NCBI GenBank assembly: GCA_021397835.1
Contig: JAJFZO010000230.1
Coordinates: forward strand, 4,148,001 to 4,212,000
Source: Moringa oleifera
Lineage: Eukaryota > Streptophyta > Magnoliopsida > Brassicales > Moringaceae
Length of the DNA stretch: 64,000 nucleotides
Direction: 5' to 3'
Shown here: positions 1-14,600 of the stretch, piece by piece
How the letters are laid out: the number at the start of each line of letters is the position of its first letter
Numbering within the stretch: position 1 is the stretch's first letter
Made by a program: the position numbers and the translations under genes
Notes under the pieces: model-generated
The model's database searches: none
What the model was told of the DNA's origin: nothing
The model's input: only the letters and a program-made list of their open reading frames with translations

Positions 1-3000
1 TTTCCACCCAAATTCAAATTGAATTAAATTAAAACTTTAAATATAAAATTAAATCAATTAAAATTTTAATATTTAAATTAAAATTCTAACAAAATTATTT
101 TTTTATTTACCTCGTGAACTAGGATATGAATATTTAAATTTATTTTGTCTGTTTATGTGGAAAATAAATCAATTATTATTTTTTGTTAAATATATCATCC
201 TTTTTTATTTTTTTATTTTTTTATGTTTATTCATCATCAAAGTTTGATTTTCTTATGTTTGTAACATATATGAAAGTTTTGTTATTATTTATTCATTTAT
301 ATGTATAAGATTAATATTCTTTTTGTTTCCCTTTTTTTTTTTAGGTTTCTCATATTTGTCAATTCTATTCTTATCTCTTAAATGAGTTATAGAAAGTATA
401 TTTTCTATCAAGTTTGATAAAAATAGAACATATTCATATGATTTTTTAAATAACATTTTATTAATTAGTGTAATATTCCTACTCTCACTACACTTATATA
501 CGATGATTATAAGCACGTATGGGGTCATAGATACATTGATATACATTCAAATGTGTAAACCGTGCATTTGATACTTACTAAGAATTACTATGTATAGGTC
601 ACATGAGTGCACTAGCCATGTTATGAATTACCAAAGTTATAAGGAATGAACTGAAATTTTAGAAGGACTAAAAGACAACTAAGTGGATGCATGAAACTAA
701 GGTAATTGAAAATTTTATCAAAACCTTAGATGAACCAAGAGATAATAACCATCTCGCCCTTCTTCTTTATCAAGAATCATATCTTTGTGAATTGAATAAA
801 ATTTCTCTAGCTACACTTCTCTTTCATAAAATTTAAGAGAAAGAAAGATAAAGAAAGAAAAGAACTAAAGAATGAAGAACTAGACAAGCAAGTTGACAAC
901 TTGAGTTAGAGTGATTAGGATTAATTTAAAGGTAAGTAAAATAAGCTAGGAGTTTATAATTATTCTTTATTCTCATTCTCTTGTATGATTAAATGATCTA
1001 TGTCATGAGTGAAGACATAATTCCCGAGCTCTGTATGAAGATTAAGATTAAGAATTATTAAAGAACATAAGAGTGCTATATTTTTAAGGCAGCAATTTGA
1101 GACATTTTCATGGGTTTGGAGTTTGAATTTACAAAAACATAAAACATGAAACATATAGGTAGAAGCTAAACTAAATGAATGCAAAACACTTAGTTAAATA
1201 AGAAGAAATTAAAGAGTTATAGTTTGATTACTAAGGTTAAAAACAGGGGATATGCTATAGAAAATGAAATTTAGTGAGGTGTTAACTTAGGTTTAAAGAG
1301 CAAATTTACTTTATATATGAATGATTAATTTCAACGTATGGAATATGAAGTGATAAATCAATTGTGCGTGAAAAATAAGTAAACTTGAGCATAAGAATGA
1401 GAACTACATAAAAGAAAGTGTAATGAAGTTAGAAAAATGAGAATTCAACTTAGGCCCATCTATTATGCATGATTATGCTTGCAAATGTCATAATAGTATA
1501 TCTTATATATAGGAAAATTACAAGGTGAAGAAAGGTAAAGAGGAGAAAGTTTACATAAAGGTTAAAATTTTTAAAGTTACAAGAGGTAAGTATAAGCAAA
1601 TTATATGATTGGATATGTAAAAAGAGTTACATGTTTAAGTTATAAAATAGATTGGTGCCTTGAATTGTTGTTCGAGCATTTACAAGTATGTTAAGTCTAC
1701 TGGATGCGCACTTGCATAACTAAATAAAAAGATGATAAATAAGTTGTGACTTACTAGATAAGCTATGCAATTTTATACATGATATGAGATACTCTATTAA
1801 CCAAGGGTCGATGATATGGAATGACTTATTTTGCCATGAGCCAATGATATATCTTGTTGGCCACAACATAAAAGAAAAAGGAAATTGCATAGCACTTGCA
1901 TATGTTTATTTACACTTGACCTTTGATAAGTAAGGATAACATGTTTACTAATGACTTGTGCCTTAGATGATATGCTTGACATGATTTGTTATTATTATAA
2001 ATTTATACTTACTGATATGTGACTCTTCAAATCATAACAAATTTTTAGATTAATGAGTTAAAAAGTGAAAATTTTAACGAACCTTGAAAATCATATGGAG
2101 TACAAGTCGATGGCCCATCTTCTTTTATACATTCTCTCCTTTTGAGCACTTTTTTACACTTAATACTAGTGGAAAATTTTATATTTCTGTATATATAGAA
2201 AGAGAGTGAAGAAATTTTATGTAAAAGAAAGCTTCTAGTTTTTTAGACGAACGTACTCGTACAATTTATTACTGCTGACTTCTCTCATATGAAATATGTT
2301 TTGAAAGCTACATATTTACGATATTTATATCAAAAGAAATAGTGATCCTTTATTGTGATATGATAGGATATAGCATGATATGATATGATAGCTATGTATA
2401 CTAAAATAAGATAGGGTCTTTTCAATTACATTTTTATATTTATTTTATTTTAGTTAAAAAATTTGTAACATCAATTAAACTGTAGCAAACAAGATAACTT
2501 GTTATAATAAATTTTTTTAAAAAATTACTTTATTTAGTGCAAAAAAAAAATTATTATGTAAAATGTATAGATTAATTTATTAATCAAATTTTAATGTATA
2601 TAAATTTTAATTTATACAATACATAAAGAATATCTTTTAAATCATAATATAATATTAAATTAAAATAATTTATATGAAAATTTTATGTAAATAATAAAAA
2701 AATTAAAACTCATGTATTTCAAATAAAAATTCACAATTGTTTTTCAAAATGAAAAAAAGAAAGACACGAACAAACAGTGATATTGTGATACTCATATACA
2801 TTACATAAACAAATTTAAATAATTTTTTTAAAAAAGAAATTTCAAAAAAATCACATACTTTAAAATATCAAAAAATATATGTATTTGATTGTAAATAATC
2901 ACAAAAATTTTGAAAGAATAATGTACTTTAAGATAGAAATATTATATTTTTTTCAAAAAAAAAAAGAATATATACACTAACAAATAATAACATTCATATA

Positions 3001-6000
3001 TACTACATAAATAACTTTAAATAATTATAATGATTAAATTACAATATTTGTATATATTATATAAATAAATTAAAATAATTACATAGCTGAATAACGAGTG
3101 AAAGAGAGATTGCATATTAAAGGAGTTGTAGAAAGTACACTTTTATTAGTTTTGGAAAAATAAAACATGTTGATGTTATTTTAAATGACATTTAACTAAT
3201 TATTTTTTGTATTTATTTTATTTAAATTAAAAAAAATTGTAATATCATAGCAAGTAAGATAACTTGATGCGGTGCGGAAAAGTTATTATATAAAATTTAT
3301 TGACTAATTTAATAGTTTACTTCCACATGGACAATATCAAATTTTGATTTTAATATTATATATAAATTTTAATTCATAGAATACATGTACAATAAATTAA
3401 AATAAAATATTAAATTAATCATCTGCATTGCACAAGTTTTAAATTAGTACATGCAAAAGCATAAACCTACAGTCAACTTGAAATGCATGCAGTAACATTT
3501 AGACAGAGCTTAATCAATATAAAATTTTTTTGAAATATATACATAATATTATAATAGTGTTAAGAGCTATTTTTTAAAAGTGGTTTAAAAAAATTCTCAA
3601 AAATATCTTAAATTAATAAATCAAATATTTTTATCTTCTTTTTTTAAGGCCCAAGCAAAATGGGCACAACTCAAATTTCTTCTTTGTACTTAGCTTTTCC
3701 TATCATCTTCTCTCTTCTTCCTCATATTTTCTCTCTCTTTCTCATCTCTTTTCTTTTTGTTTGGTAACCAAGGTGCCAAACTTTTTTCTTCACCATTTTA
3801 AACTCATTTTATGTCATAATCTTTAGCATTTGACCCTGATTAAAACATGAAAATGAGATTTTGAAATGGTTAGTATCATAGTTAAGCATTTGGTGTAAGA
3901 AGTAGCTAGTATTGAAGTTCTTTTTAACATTTCAACAGATAAAAATTATGAATGGAAACCCATAACCGTGTTAGATAAAAAAAAAAAATCACCTTTACAT
4001 ACTATATAATAATATATGGGTTATGGTTTTGTAACTTATTTGAAGTTTTGGTGTAATATGCGTATGTCTTTCATTTGAAACCACCCAACAATTATAAGTT
4101 TTTATGTCCATTCTTTATCAATTAAAATTCAAACAAAATCCAAATAAAACTTATGAATAGAATATGAAAACAAATGAAAGAAAAGCTTATTTTATTGTAT
4201 TTTTTGAGCGAAATTCAGGTTCCACATTGAACCTAAGTAAAATGAGTGGTAGTTAAGAGGTTTTGATATGAGTTGGTGATGTTAAGTCAGTTATAAATGC
4301 ATTATGCAATTACATGCAGATTCAAATATATGTTACTTTGACTGCTTGGTCATATAATAAATTGTTGTTATTTATAATTAATTTGCATTTAGTGAATGTA
4401 GAAAAATTTTACACTTCAATGTTTACAAATTTTTAGTTATATGTAAACATTTTTAATGTTAATGAAATGCTACATCGTAGGACCATCCGTTTAGCAAAAT
4501 TACTAATATTAACTTAATATAAACTATAGTGAATTAATATAGTATGACAGTGTATTGTCTACATTACTTTAGAAATGAAACGCATTTCACTTAGATTACC
4601 ATTCTGTGGATAATGAGTGTTTTATTCATAATACAAGATGACCAACGAAATTCAAGTACTAGTATCATTCAATGGTATTGTTAGCCATAATCGATAGACA
4701 TGCCCAAACTTATCATGCCCATTAAGAATAATGGTATTATTTTTTAACTAATTGTTTTATTCTAACTAATTACTTTATAATAGTATTATAGTGTTAGCTT
4801 GGACTGAAAATATGTAACAGCAATGAAATTATTTTACTAGCTTTATAGTGACATATTGAAGTCTCATAATGCATTATGTATGTGTCATAGTATATTAATT
4901 TAGTAAATAATGCTTTATGGTTAATGATTAATATAATAATGAAGTATAATATTATGAAATATATCTTTATATAGCTACATGACCTAAAATTTAGTATATC
5001 TAAAATGACCACCAAGTTCTTATTTCACTAAAATAGTCATGACATTATAAAATCGTTGTTAACATTAACATATTTAAAATGATCATTAATTCTTTATTTC
5101 ATTAAAATAAAAATAATATAGCTTAAAAAATTATATGTAACTGTTTAACATGTCTCAATTAAATATCAATATATCGTATTCAATGATATTCAGTTCTCAA
5201 TTTATAGGGCTTTACAAATTCATCATCAAACTAATTGCACCATATCCACACAGTCAAACTAATTGATATATAAATTTTAAAAAAAAAAAACTATCATACT
5301 AATTGTTTACAATATGCATAATATTAAACATTATTTGAAGTAGCGTATAATTCTATTACGACTGATTTTCTAATCCATTTAATGTCTCCCTTAATGAAAT
5401 CCATTTGAAAGCCTTTCATAAGCATCTTTATATAACGTAAACAGAATACTCCATAGTTACCCTTGCAACACTCATTCTTTTATTATGAAAGTCTTTTCTA
5501 GAAAATAAACTTACAAGAGATCTCAACATCTAGTAAACCAAGATTAATAAATTCTTTTCTCTTTAGGATGATTAATGAATTCTTTTATAGGTGGAATGAC
5601 TCGTATGCGACCTTCAAGTATTGTTGTGATCATCCAAATTAATAGAAGTCAAAATATTATATAAGTAAGTATGACTCACTGTCCAATATTTAGGCAACTA
5701 TACTTCATACATAAGTCCTTAGGTATATTACATAAGTTATTATGAATATCAATCAAGTTTACTTAACTATATGCTATATATAAGTTATTATATAAACTAT
5801 AAATTACTATATATATCAACAAGTCACTATTACTCACTGTTTAATATCTAGTTAACCATGTTTCATATATAAGTTACCATGTAAATTATCTAAATTACTA
5901 TGCATGTTAACCAAGTTATTATTGCTCATTGTTTAAAGTTCATAATGCATTTACCATTTGTACAAATTAAATACTGTAACAATGTATTTCATATTCTTGA

Positions 6001-9000
6001 CAAATCATATGTACACTATTAAAAGTTCATTTTAAAATACAAATTTCAATGAAAAAATAATGCACAAACAAATTAAATATTTCAATAATCACATAATGAT
6101 TGCAAACAAAATATTTATTCAATCAGAACTTTAGAATTTATATAAAATTTTAACACTATTGATTATGGGATCCACTCCATGGTATACTCATCAAAAATTT
6201 ATGATCAATTTCCTAAACTTTTAGAATATCATAATTTCTTTTACAATTTTGGGAAAAACTCAAATAGTCAATAAGTCACTGCACAAGACTAATAAGTCAC
6301 CATGATCAACTAGTTACTAATTATAGCAACCTAAATACATATCACACAAAGTGATTACTGAAATAAATAATGTAAAACATAACTGCAATAATAAAAATCA
6401 TAAAAATATCTAAATATAATAAAGAAAAATTAATAATTTAAATTAAAATAAAATTAATTCATTGAAAAGAGTAAATTGTAACACAATCAGTTTGTAAATA
6501 GAATTTAACTCAAGGCTAATAAATAAAATAATTAATATAAAATTTCAGAGGCTTATAAATTTACATAGATAGTACTTGATCATAAGCATTGGCAATTTTC
6601 ACAAACAACTTTCTTAACTTTAAATTCAAATTTCCATTTAGGTGAGAGTTAAGATTAAAAAATTTAGAAATCATCACCAAGAGTTAAAGAGTTTCAACAA
6701 AAAAAAAAAATTCTCTTAATTTTGTAATTTAATGCAAGAACACAAAATAAGAAAACAATTTAAAAAATGTAACAAGATAATTACAAATCAATGTGAAAAA
6801 AAAAATCATGAATTTACAAATCAAGATAAGGAAACAAATTAAGATAATTGAACATCAAGATAAGAAAACAAATCTAGATAATTACAAATACAAATATAAA
6901 AGTCTCTTAATTTTCTTAACAGGGTTGTTATCCTTATCAAATACATCCTAATTTATCTTTATTTTACTATTTAATCTTTTAACAAGACTCTTTATTTGTT
7001 AAAGGTATGGTGATATCTTTTAGCTTATAACACCAAGTGATGAAGATAAGCTTTGTCATGTCAATATGAACCATATTCATTTTCAATTTGTAAAAAATAT
7101 TTAATTAGTGGGATAGTACCAACATTAAATCCAAAACAAATAAATAGATTAAAAAAAAGCGAGAGAGATCACATAATCTAACCTACAAATTTACTCATAA
7201 CACTTTTCTATAATTTTTTTATCAATTACATTTTCTAGATATTTTAGATTTTCATATCCTTCATCTCCTACAATTCTGCATATTAAAAATTTAATTCTCA
7301 AAGTGATCTATATAATTCTTTAATATCTCCTAATCATCTATTAAAAATGAGAAGTAACAAGTAAAATCATACTTGAAGCATTATAGTAGGATCCCATTTT
7401 CATAAAGAATATGGATTACAAAAGTATAAAATAAGGAAATAAATTAACACAAATCTATATAAGAAAACAAATCAACATAAAATAAGAAAACATATCAATA
7501 AAATAAGGAATAAGATAATTACAAATCAAGTTAAGAAAAAAAGTGAAGATAAGAAACAAATCAATATAATCATAAAACAACAAATATGAAAAATCTTTAA
7601 TTTATTATCCTTATCAAACATATCCTGATTTATCCTTATTTCTCTATATTTATTACAAATTAAGTTGTTCATACTTAAAATAAATAAACAAATTAACATA
7701 AATATATATAAGAAAACAAATTAACAGTCACTACCAATCAACCAATGAACCTAATCATTATACCATGAAAAACCTAACTTCAATTATTTATTAATATCAT
7801 TTTTGACAATTAGCTTGTTTATTCATATCATTTAGCAACATCACTTAGTATCAGTGCATAAATCAAATAATTTTTTAAAAAAAAACTCGAGTCATGTATC
7901 ATATTCTTGCACAAGCTTATATTAAAAGTTTGAAATATAAAGTGTAAACAAACAACAACCCAAAAATATGTATATCACTCCGTAATATATTCCTTCACAA
8001 GCTCTTACTAAAAATTTGAAACGTAAAATGTAAAACAAAAACAATATATTCCTTGTTGGAGAAAGTGCATTGACCCACGACTTTGTCAATAAATAGGTCT
8101 CCTTTGACAGTGCTGGATTTATAGAGAATACAGAGAATAAGGGATTAGCTTGTAAGTGAAATGATATCTCCTTCAAGCGGTAGTGTGGTCGACGAAAAAA
8201 AAGAGAATAAAGATGGGTTTTGAGCTCACCACGACAAGAAAAAGGTTTGATAGATCAATAGTAAATAGAAGCATATGGATTTCGATTGTTCAATGTCGAG
8301 AAAGGGATTGTAATGGGTATAGGTTATGGGTGTGAAAAAGGATCGTAAGACAGAGTGGTTGACGGTGACAGAGAAGATAAAAATGGTACTTTCAAATGTG
8401 AATTGACGACGAAAGAATGTGGTGAGCTTGATCGACGATGAGAGTGAGGTTAGTTTCATGTGCTTAGGTTTGGGTATCGGTTACGTAAGAAGATGAAAAG
8501 GTTGGTTCTCTAAATTTAAAATTAATTTACATAAACTTGTTAGATTAAAGGGTGTATCTAATCATTATCCATCACTTTGCAACTTTGCATGCATAAGTAA
8601 AAAATTTAATTAAAAAAATTAGATACAAGAAGTATTTTTTAAAAATTATTTTGAGATTGTATGATATTATTTTTGATATTAAAAACAATCAAATTAATAA
8701 TTTTAGATATTTTTGTAAACATTAATTATCAAAAGGCTTTAAAAAACTTGCCCAATGGTTAAAAGACATTAATATTGATTTAGCCTAAGTGTTCATGTCG
8801 CGAAAAAATCAATTATTATTATATGTCTCATATTCTTACCTTTTTATAATTTTTTATTATGAAAGTTCTTTTCTTTTTATTTTGTGATACATATAAAATA
8901 GTCAAATTTGTTCTATTTTTAATTTTTATATGTACAAGATAAGTGCATTTTGTTTCTTTTCTGCTCTCAATGTTTGTAAATTTCCTTTTTTTACCATCTT

Positions 9001-10480
9001 AAATAAATTTTAAGAAATATATTTTTATCAATTAATTTTTTTGTGTTTTTAATTTAAAAATATATAACATCATCAACTTATAATACAAATAAGATAATTT
9101 AATACATCATTTTATATTTTTTATAAATTTTAAAGTAAAAATTATATAAAAGCTGACGTTTGCATCATATTAACCAACAAACATTTTATTTTAAAAAAAA
9201 TGATACACCGAATCTTGACTTATCAATTTAAAAAAAAAAAGGAACTTTATGTAATTCAAATTAAAATATTATTTTAATATATTTTGACTTAAAATTTTTT
9301 TATATAAAAAAAGTTCAAGCTCTCGTTACAAAAAAAAATTTTAAATCTTTTTAGTACTTAAAATATATTTTTAAAATATATATATACATTGTCAATAATT
9401 TAAAATATTTATTAGAGAATAGCTTTTGAGTCTAATAGACTCCATATAAAGTACATAAATGAGTCAATTTGACAACGAAAATGCAATTTAATTTATCACA
9501 ATCCTTTAATGTAAGATCTAATTTAGATCAAATTGATATATTAGAGTTCGATTTGTCATTTTTAAACATCATCATTTATTTGACAACATAGAATTTAATT
9601 AAAAATTTAATATAAACTTTATTCAAAATTTTATTATATAAAATGATAATCAAAGGCAAATATCATATCTTAATTATTAAAAGTTATACGTTAATAATAT
9701 AATAATAATATCCAAAATTATTTTTTAATATGATAATTGTAACTTTGATTTACATTAATAATGTTTCACAAATCTGATTATCGAGTCCAAACCAATAAAA
9801 CTACAAGAGTGTCTAAGATTGAGTGAAAAATCTACAACAATGAAGAAATAGGTACGTCCTTGAGCAACCGAGAGATCTTCTAACAATCAAATCAGCTAGT
9901 GAATAGAGAATAACAATACATAAAAGAAGTGCCTAACTTGCTTATCTAATAGGTTTTTGTAAGGCTTGATATGTCTTTTTTGGTCTTTTTACTTCGTATC
10001 ATGGTAGGCATGGAAGTAGTTGTTTTTGCTATTTCTGTCTATATTTTGTATGTCTGAGTTGCCTTAGAACGTTTTGAGTTGTGTCCTTAATCTCGTTGAC
10101 CTCCCTCCAGCCTGTCCCAAACTTTTGGAATTGGCTCAACCTTGGTCCAATTGCCCACTCCTTATGCCAGGTTTATGGCCTTATTTGAACTTCCCAGCTC
10201 CAGAAATGAAGCTTTCAAGCTTGGATGGACGAAGACTATTAATAAGTATATCATAACAATACATAAAATATAAAATTTTCGTTGAATATATTGAAAGTTG
10301 CATAAATTTTAAGCTAATTAAATAATATTATTAAAAACATATTAGTACATTTATATGTATCTAATAACATAAATTTAAAATAAAAACTTTGAGTTTTATG
10401 TACAATCATAAGTGAAACGCACATACAAACAAGATTATAACCGTTACAGAGGAGGAAACTCTTGTGATCGATTTTTCTGC
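1..10480. other. AT-rich intergenic DNA
   Basis: No gene can be supported here. The stretch is dominated by poly-A/poly-T runs and short AT-rich words, and its open frames are short and low in complexity. Two patches are less AT-rich: about 8040-8260 and about 9960-10250. The second has a 60-codon plus-strand frame rich in Pro and Leu (10074-10256). Neither matches a family I recognise, and both may be worn transposon pieces. Confidence 0.6.
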
Positions 10481-10517
10481 TCCGGAACTTTAAAGCTTTT
10501 AGAAAGTTAAACAACAA

Positions 10518-10592
10518 GCTGGAGTTGCTCAGTTAGCTAGAGTGTGCAGCTGTTAATCACAAGGTCAAAAAGTTCAAGCCCTTCCTCTGGTC
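10518..10592 (+). pseudogene. tRNA-Asn(GTT)-like pseudogene or tRNA-derived SINE head
   Basis: The sequence follows the layout of a plant tRNA-Asn: a GCTGGAG acceptor 5' arm (10518-10524), an A-box-like GCTCAGTTAGCTAGAG (10527-10542), the anticodon loop CTGTTAA with GTT at 10552-10554, an AGGTC variable segment, and a T loop TTCAAGC (10573-10579). The paired arms have decayed: the anticodon stem has two clear mismatches, the T stem keeps about three of five pairs, and the acceptor 3' side no longer matches. It is therefore unlikely to make a working tRNA. It could be a dead tRNA gene or the head of an old SINE; no poly(A) tail or target duplication was seen. Confidence 0.6.
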
Positions 10593-11027
10593 TGTTACCT
10601 GCTTAATCAATCTACTTTTGGTGTCTTCATCTAATTATAAAATCAAGGGAAAACCGTAGCCATTATCATGGTTTTGTTTTCTATTAGCTTCGTAGTTTTT
10701 CTTTAAACTTTTGCAGTGACTATCAGAATAGTCCTAATCTTTAACTTGAATGTTTTTGCAACAGTTATTGGCTGTACGAAATTGAGTTGAAGGAAAAATG
10801 GGGTAAGAGAAAGAGGATGGATGAATCAAAGATTACCATGTCAAAGCTCAAATTTTGAAGTTATTCACTCCCAATCAAGCCAATTTGATGTCTTCTCAAG
10901 ATATCTCCTCTGCTTTATAACCTTTCTTTTACATGTTTACCTCAAAATCACTCCTTTGCTCTCATAATCCAGCAAATTTGTCCTATTGAAGTTATTGTCC
11001 ACAGTATTAATTATAAATATTTGACAA

Positions 11028-11180
11028 AGAGAGAGAGAGAGAGAGAGAGAGCAGAAGACATACATCGAGAGGAAAAAGAGAAGCAGATGAGAGCAAGAGA
11101 GAGAGAGAGAGTAGCATGACGATCTTTAAAATCAGAGCAAAAAGAGAAGTGAGTGAGAGAGAGAGAGAGAGAGAAAGAGA
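11028..11180. repeat. Three (GA)n microsatellite tracts
   Basis: Separate GA runs lie at about 11028-11051, 11096-11112 and 11153-11180, joined by purine-rich sequence. On the minus strand they read as CU-rich RNA downstream of the PTB stop codon at 11659. They may belong to its 3' UTR or lie just beyond it. The long Ser/Leu-rich minus frame through them is a microsatellite artefact. Confidence 0.85.
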
Positions 11181-11658
11181 GGGAGAGGTGCAGGAGGAAG
11201 AGAAGGAAGAAGAAAGCAGAATGAAGTGAGACTGATTGTTAGCAAACATAATCGGATGTGAAGTAAGAATACAACAGAAATGGCTGGATTTTACCTGGAT
11301 TACAAGAAATATACAACCAACAATTCTACAAAAGAGATCCCTCAACTGGAATAGATACATTTCCCTCTCCTTGCTCTTCCAAAATTTATGTATCTGAAAA
11401 CAAAAATCTAACCCCAATAACACAAACTGAAGGAAAAAAGTGAAAAATAAAAAAGAGGAAAAACTGGAAGAAAAAGGGTGGTAGCAGCACCAGAGATCTG
11501 GAGATTATAAAGGAAAATCAGAGAGTATCTACAAGAGAAATTAAACCACCATTACAACAGAGAAAATGTAGAGAGTGTCGCCAAAATATAAATATCATTC
11601 CCATAATGAGTCCATCAATCTTTATTACCACCACCGAATTCTTACCACAGTTAACGGA

Positions 11659-14600
11659 CTACTGAGCGTTATCTCTTATCGCCTGTAACTGGGAAAATGA
11701 AATCCGGATTATAGACCCACCTAGTGAGCTTGCATGCTTGCACACAAGTGCTTCAGTGGCTTGCTCCTCGGTATCAAACATAACAAGGGCCTGTTTCTTC
11801 CCGTTCATCTCAAACAGCTTTGTGTTTACAATGGCGCCATGTTCTTCCAGGTGGCTCACAATCTCCTCTTCAGTGACATCCTGAGGCAAAGTGGAAAGGT
11901 GGATCATTTTCGTTGGAGAGCAGCAGTACCGGTAGTTCTTCGCAGCATTACGGTTAAACCGATTGAGATTTGAATTGATGTATTCATGTGTCTCAGCTCC
12001 CGGAGTTATGTTCGGATGCTTTGAGAAGTTGACCTCCAATCGCTTCCCAAACAGCATTGCTCCCTGTAACCCACATTTCAAAGAATTGTCAGCAAATGCA
12101 TAGTGACTTATTCACAAAACAGAACCAACCTGCTTAGATGAATTAAGTATTCATCAGTTTGACTCAAAAATAGTATATCATGCTGCATATCATTAATGAA
12201 CAAGTGTAACTGCAAACACTGGTTACAAGCAACAACTTTTTAAGCTCAAAATGAAAAGCAGTAAAGACCAATAATGAAAGAGGTAACTGTACTAATTTGG
12301 GCTGTGGAAGGAGCTAAAGAAATTAAAAATTCTCAAAAAAAAAAAAAGAGAAGGGGGAAGGGAAATGAACAGTTTTCTTGCACCATATAAATACTAGATA
12401 ACCTCATTTAAAAAAAAAAAAAAAGAGTATTCGTTGATGACTAAAAGGATACTTCCTTCATGAAAGAAATTTGAGTCATATCTTCCCCTAAACCCTATTT
12501 GGAAAGAAAGAGGTGTCAAACCTTTAGGAAGTGTACTGCCAATTCAGCCTGGAAGCCATCACCCATCTGAACAAGTGCATGATCTGGTTTATTGCGAAGA
12601 AGTTTAATTCTCACAATGTTTCCATATAAGGAGAAGAGATTGAAAAGCTTATCCTCATCAATTCTCTGATACAAAGGAAAACTTGTCAAGCATCAAGAAG
12701 AGACAGCTACATCTTCTACAATAGAACAAAAAATAGAGAAAGCAACTCACATCAGGATTTAAATTGGACACAAGGACCGTACACCTATCATTTGTCCCAC
12801 TTATCCCAGGAGGCAAGCCACCACCAAAGGCAGCCGCAATTGCAGCTGTATTGGCCATCTAGATTGAAAAAGCAGCAAAAAAATAAAAATGTATATCAGC
12901 CCATTTTAAGAGAGAAATCGATCAATCAGGCAAACAATCAATAGATTTTGAGTGACATCTCTTTCATATAGAATTTGAACACGAAGAGGCCAACAATCCA
13001 CAACATCCCATGTATAGCTTCCTGCCAACATTACATGCCTCATAATGATTACATCGATAAATTTAGGCTCATGCACATAAGCATCATTAAAATTATTACC
13101 CAAACCGCCACACACCAAAGAATTATTTTTTTTTTCTCGCCATTTCTTGTCTTCCAAATTTCAGCAGCAAAACAAATATAGTGCAGTAACAAGAAGAGGA
13201 AACTGTTACACAATGGTTGTAATGTTTAATAAAGCGGTTGATCTAACCAGTGAGAAAGAAATACAAAAGAACATGGTACCCAGATACTCCATCAGTTTCA
13301 AGATGGTTTAAAGCCAGTTCAAGTTTTGGTTAAACCCACTAAATGATTTCAGTTCCAAAATTCCCGAAGTGTTGTCGAAAAGAAACTGGATTTTCTAGCT
13401 TCAAATTTGAATGAAATAAAGCTCACAACAGAACAAAATACAACCTAAAGATAGTTTGTCACTAATTAGGACCCAAAGTACACGAATTTCAATAACATTC
13501 ATAATAAAGAGGTAAACATGTGAACAGTCAACTAGACATCCTGTGTATTCTCCCAAAAAAAAAAAGGACAAAAGATCTGTTTCCTAAACTGTGTATACCA
13601 TGAGTCGAGCATTACTCACCTGAGGAAATGCAACTGGAACAAAGAAAAACAAATGTACATCAGTCAATAAGGAGCACATAAACAATGAGAAAAGAGTAAG
13701 TTACTGTATAACTACTTCATTAAGCACCTGCCCTGGCTCCAGGAGCTTGAAGGGCATACATACCTCCTACTTCACCATAGCCAGGCTGCTGCGCAAAAAT
13801 TAGATATAAACTTAACATTAAAATGCATATGATAGTAACAAACATGTATGATCATCAGCATCCTAATTTAAGACACAAAAAGATACTTGACATACATGTG
13901 ATGAGCGGCCCTTTTGCTCTGAAGGCAGATTTGGGTTAGTAAAATCCCTATCCAGAAGATGGGAAGTATTAATATTCACAGAGTTGAAAGGTCTGTTACA
14001 ACACTATAAAAATAAAGGAGAAGTTGCCAATCCATGAAGGTAGCACACACCTTGAACGATCATTGTTATAGTTAACTTGCAACTCCTCGAGGCTAGATTA
14101 CAAAAATCAATGACAAATCAATATTCACGATTGAAAAATAAAAAAGGATTCAAAATCAAAAGAATACACAAATATACACACAGTGCTAGAAAGATTGAAA
14201 CTTACTTTGAGAACTGGATATCCAGCTGACAGCAACCATCATAAATATTACGACCCTATAAAATAGCCAAGCATCAAAACATACTTCAAAAACTCAACCA
14301 ATAAAAGACCTCAATCTCCAGTTCAAGTAACTTCTTCAATACATATTGTGTAATACCTGAAGAGACGTTCGAGCAGAGACAGCGCTCTGACGTAACTGAT
14401 ATTGCACAAGGGCTTGAAAACCTACGCAATTTGTGGGAATAGGATTAAGGGGGCAAGAAAACAATTATAGAAAAGGTTTGTCTACAACTGTTCTGGGACA
14501 ACTACATTACTTGTTCCATTATAGAAACTGTGACATGTCCAGAAAAGCACCACAAGTACAGGTGAAGTAAAAAGATGGACAACCTTTACAACCGGTAAAC

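Noticed and set aside
11007..11423. 138-codon Ser/Leu-rich minus frame
   Set aside because: It is produced by three (GA)n tracts and has no domain or splice support.
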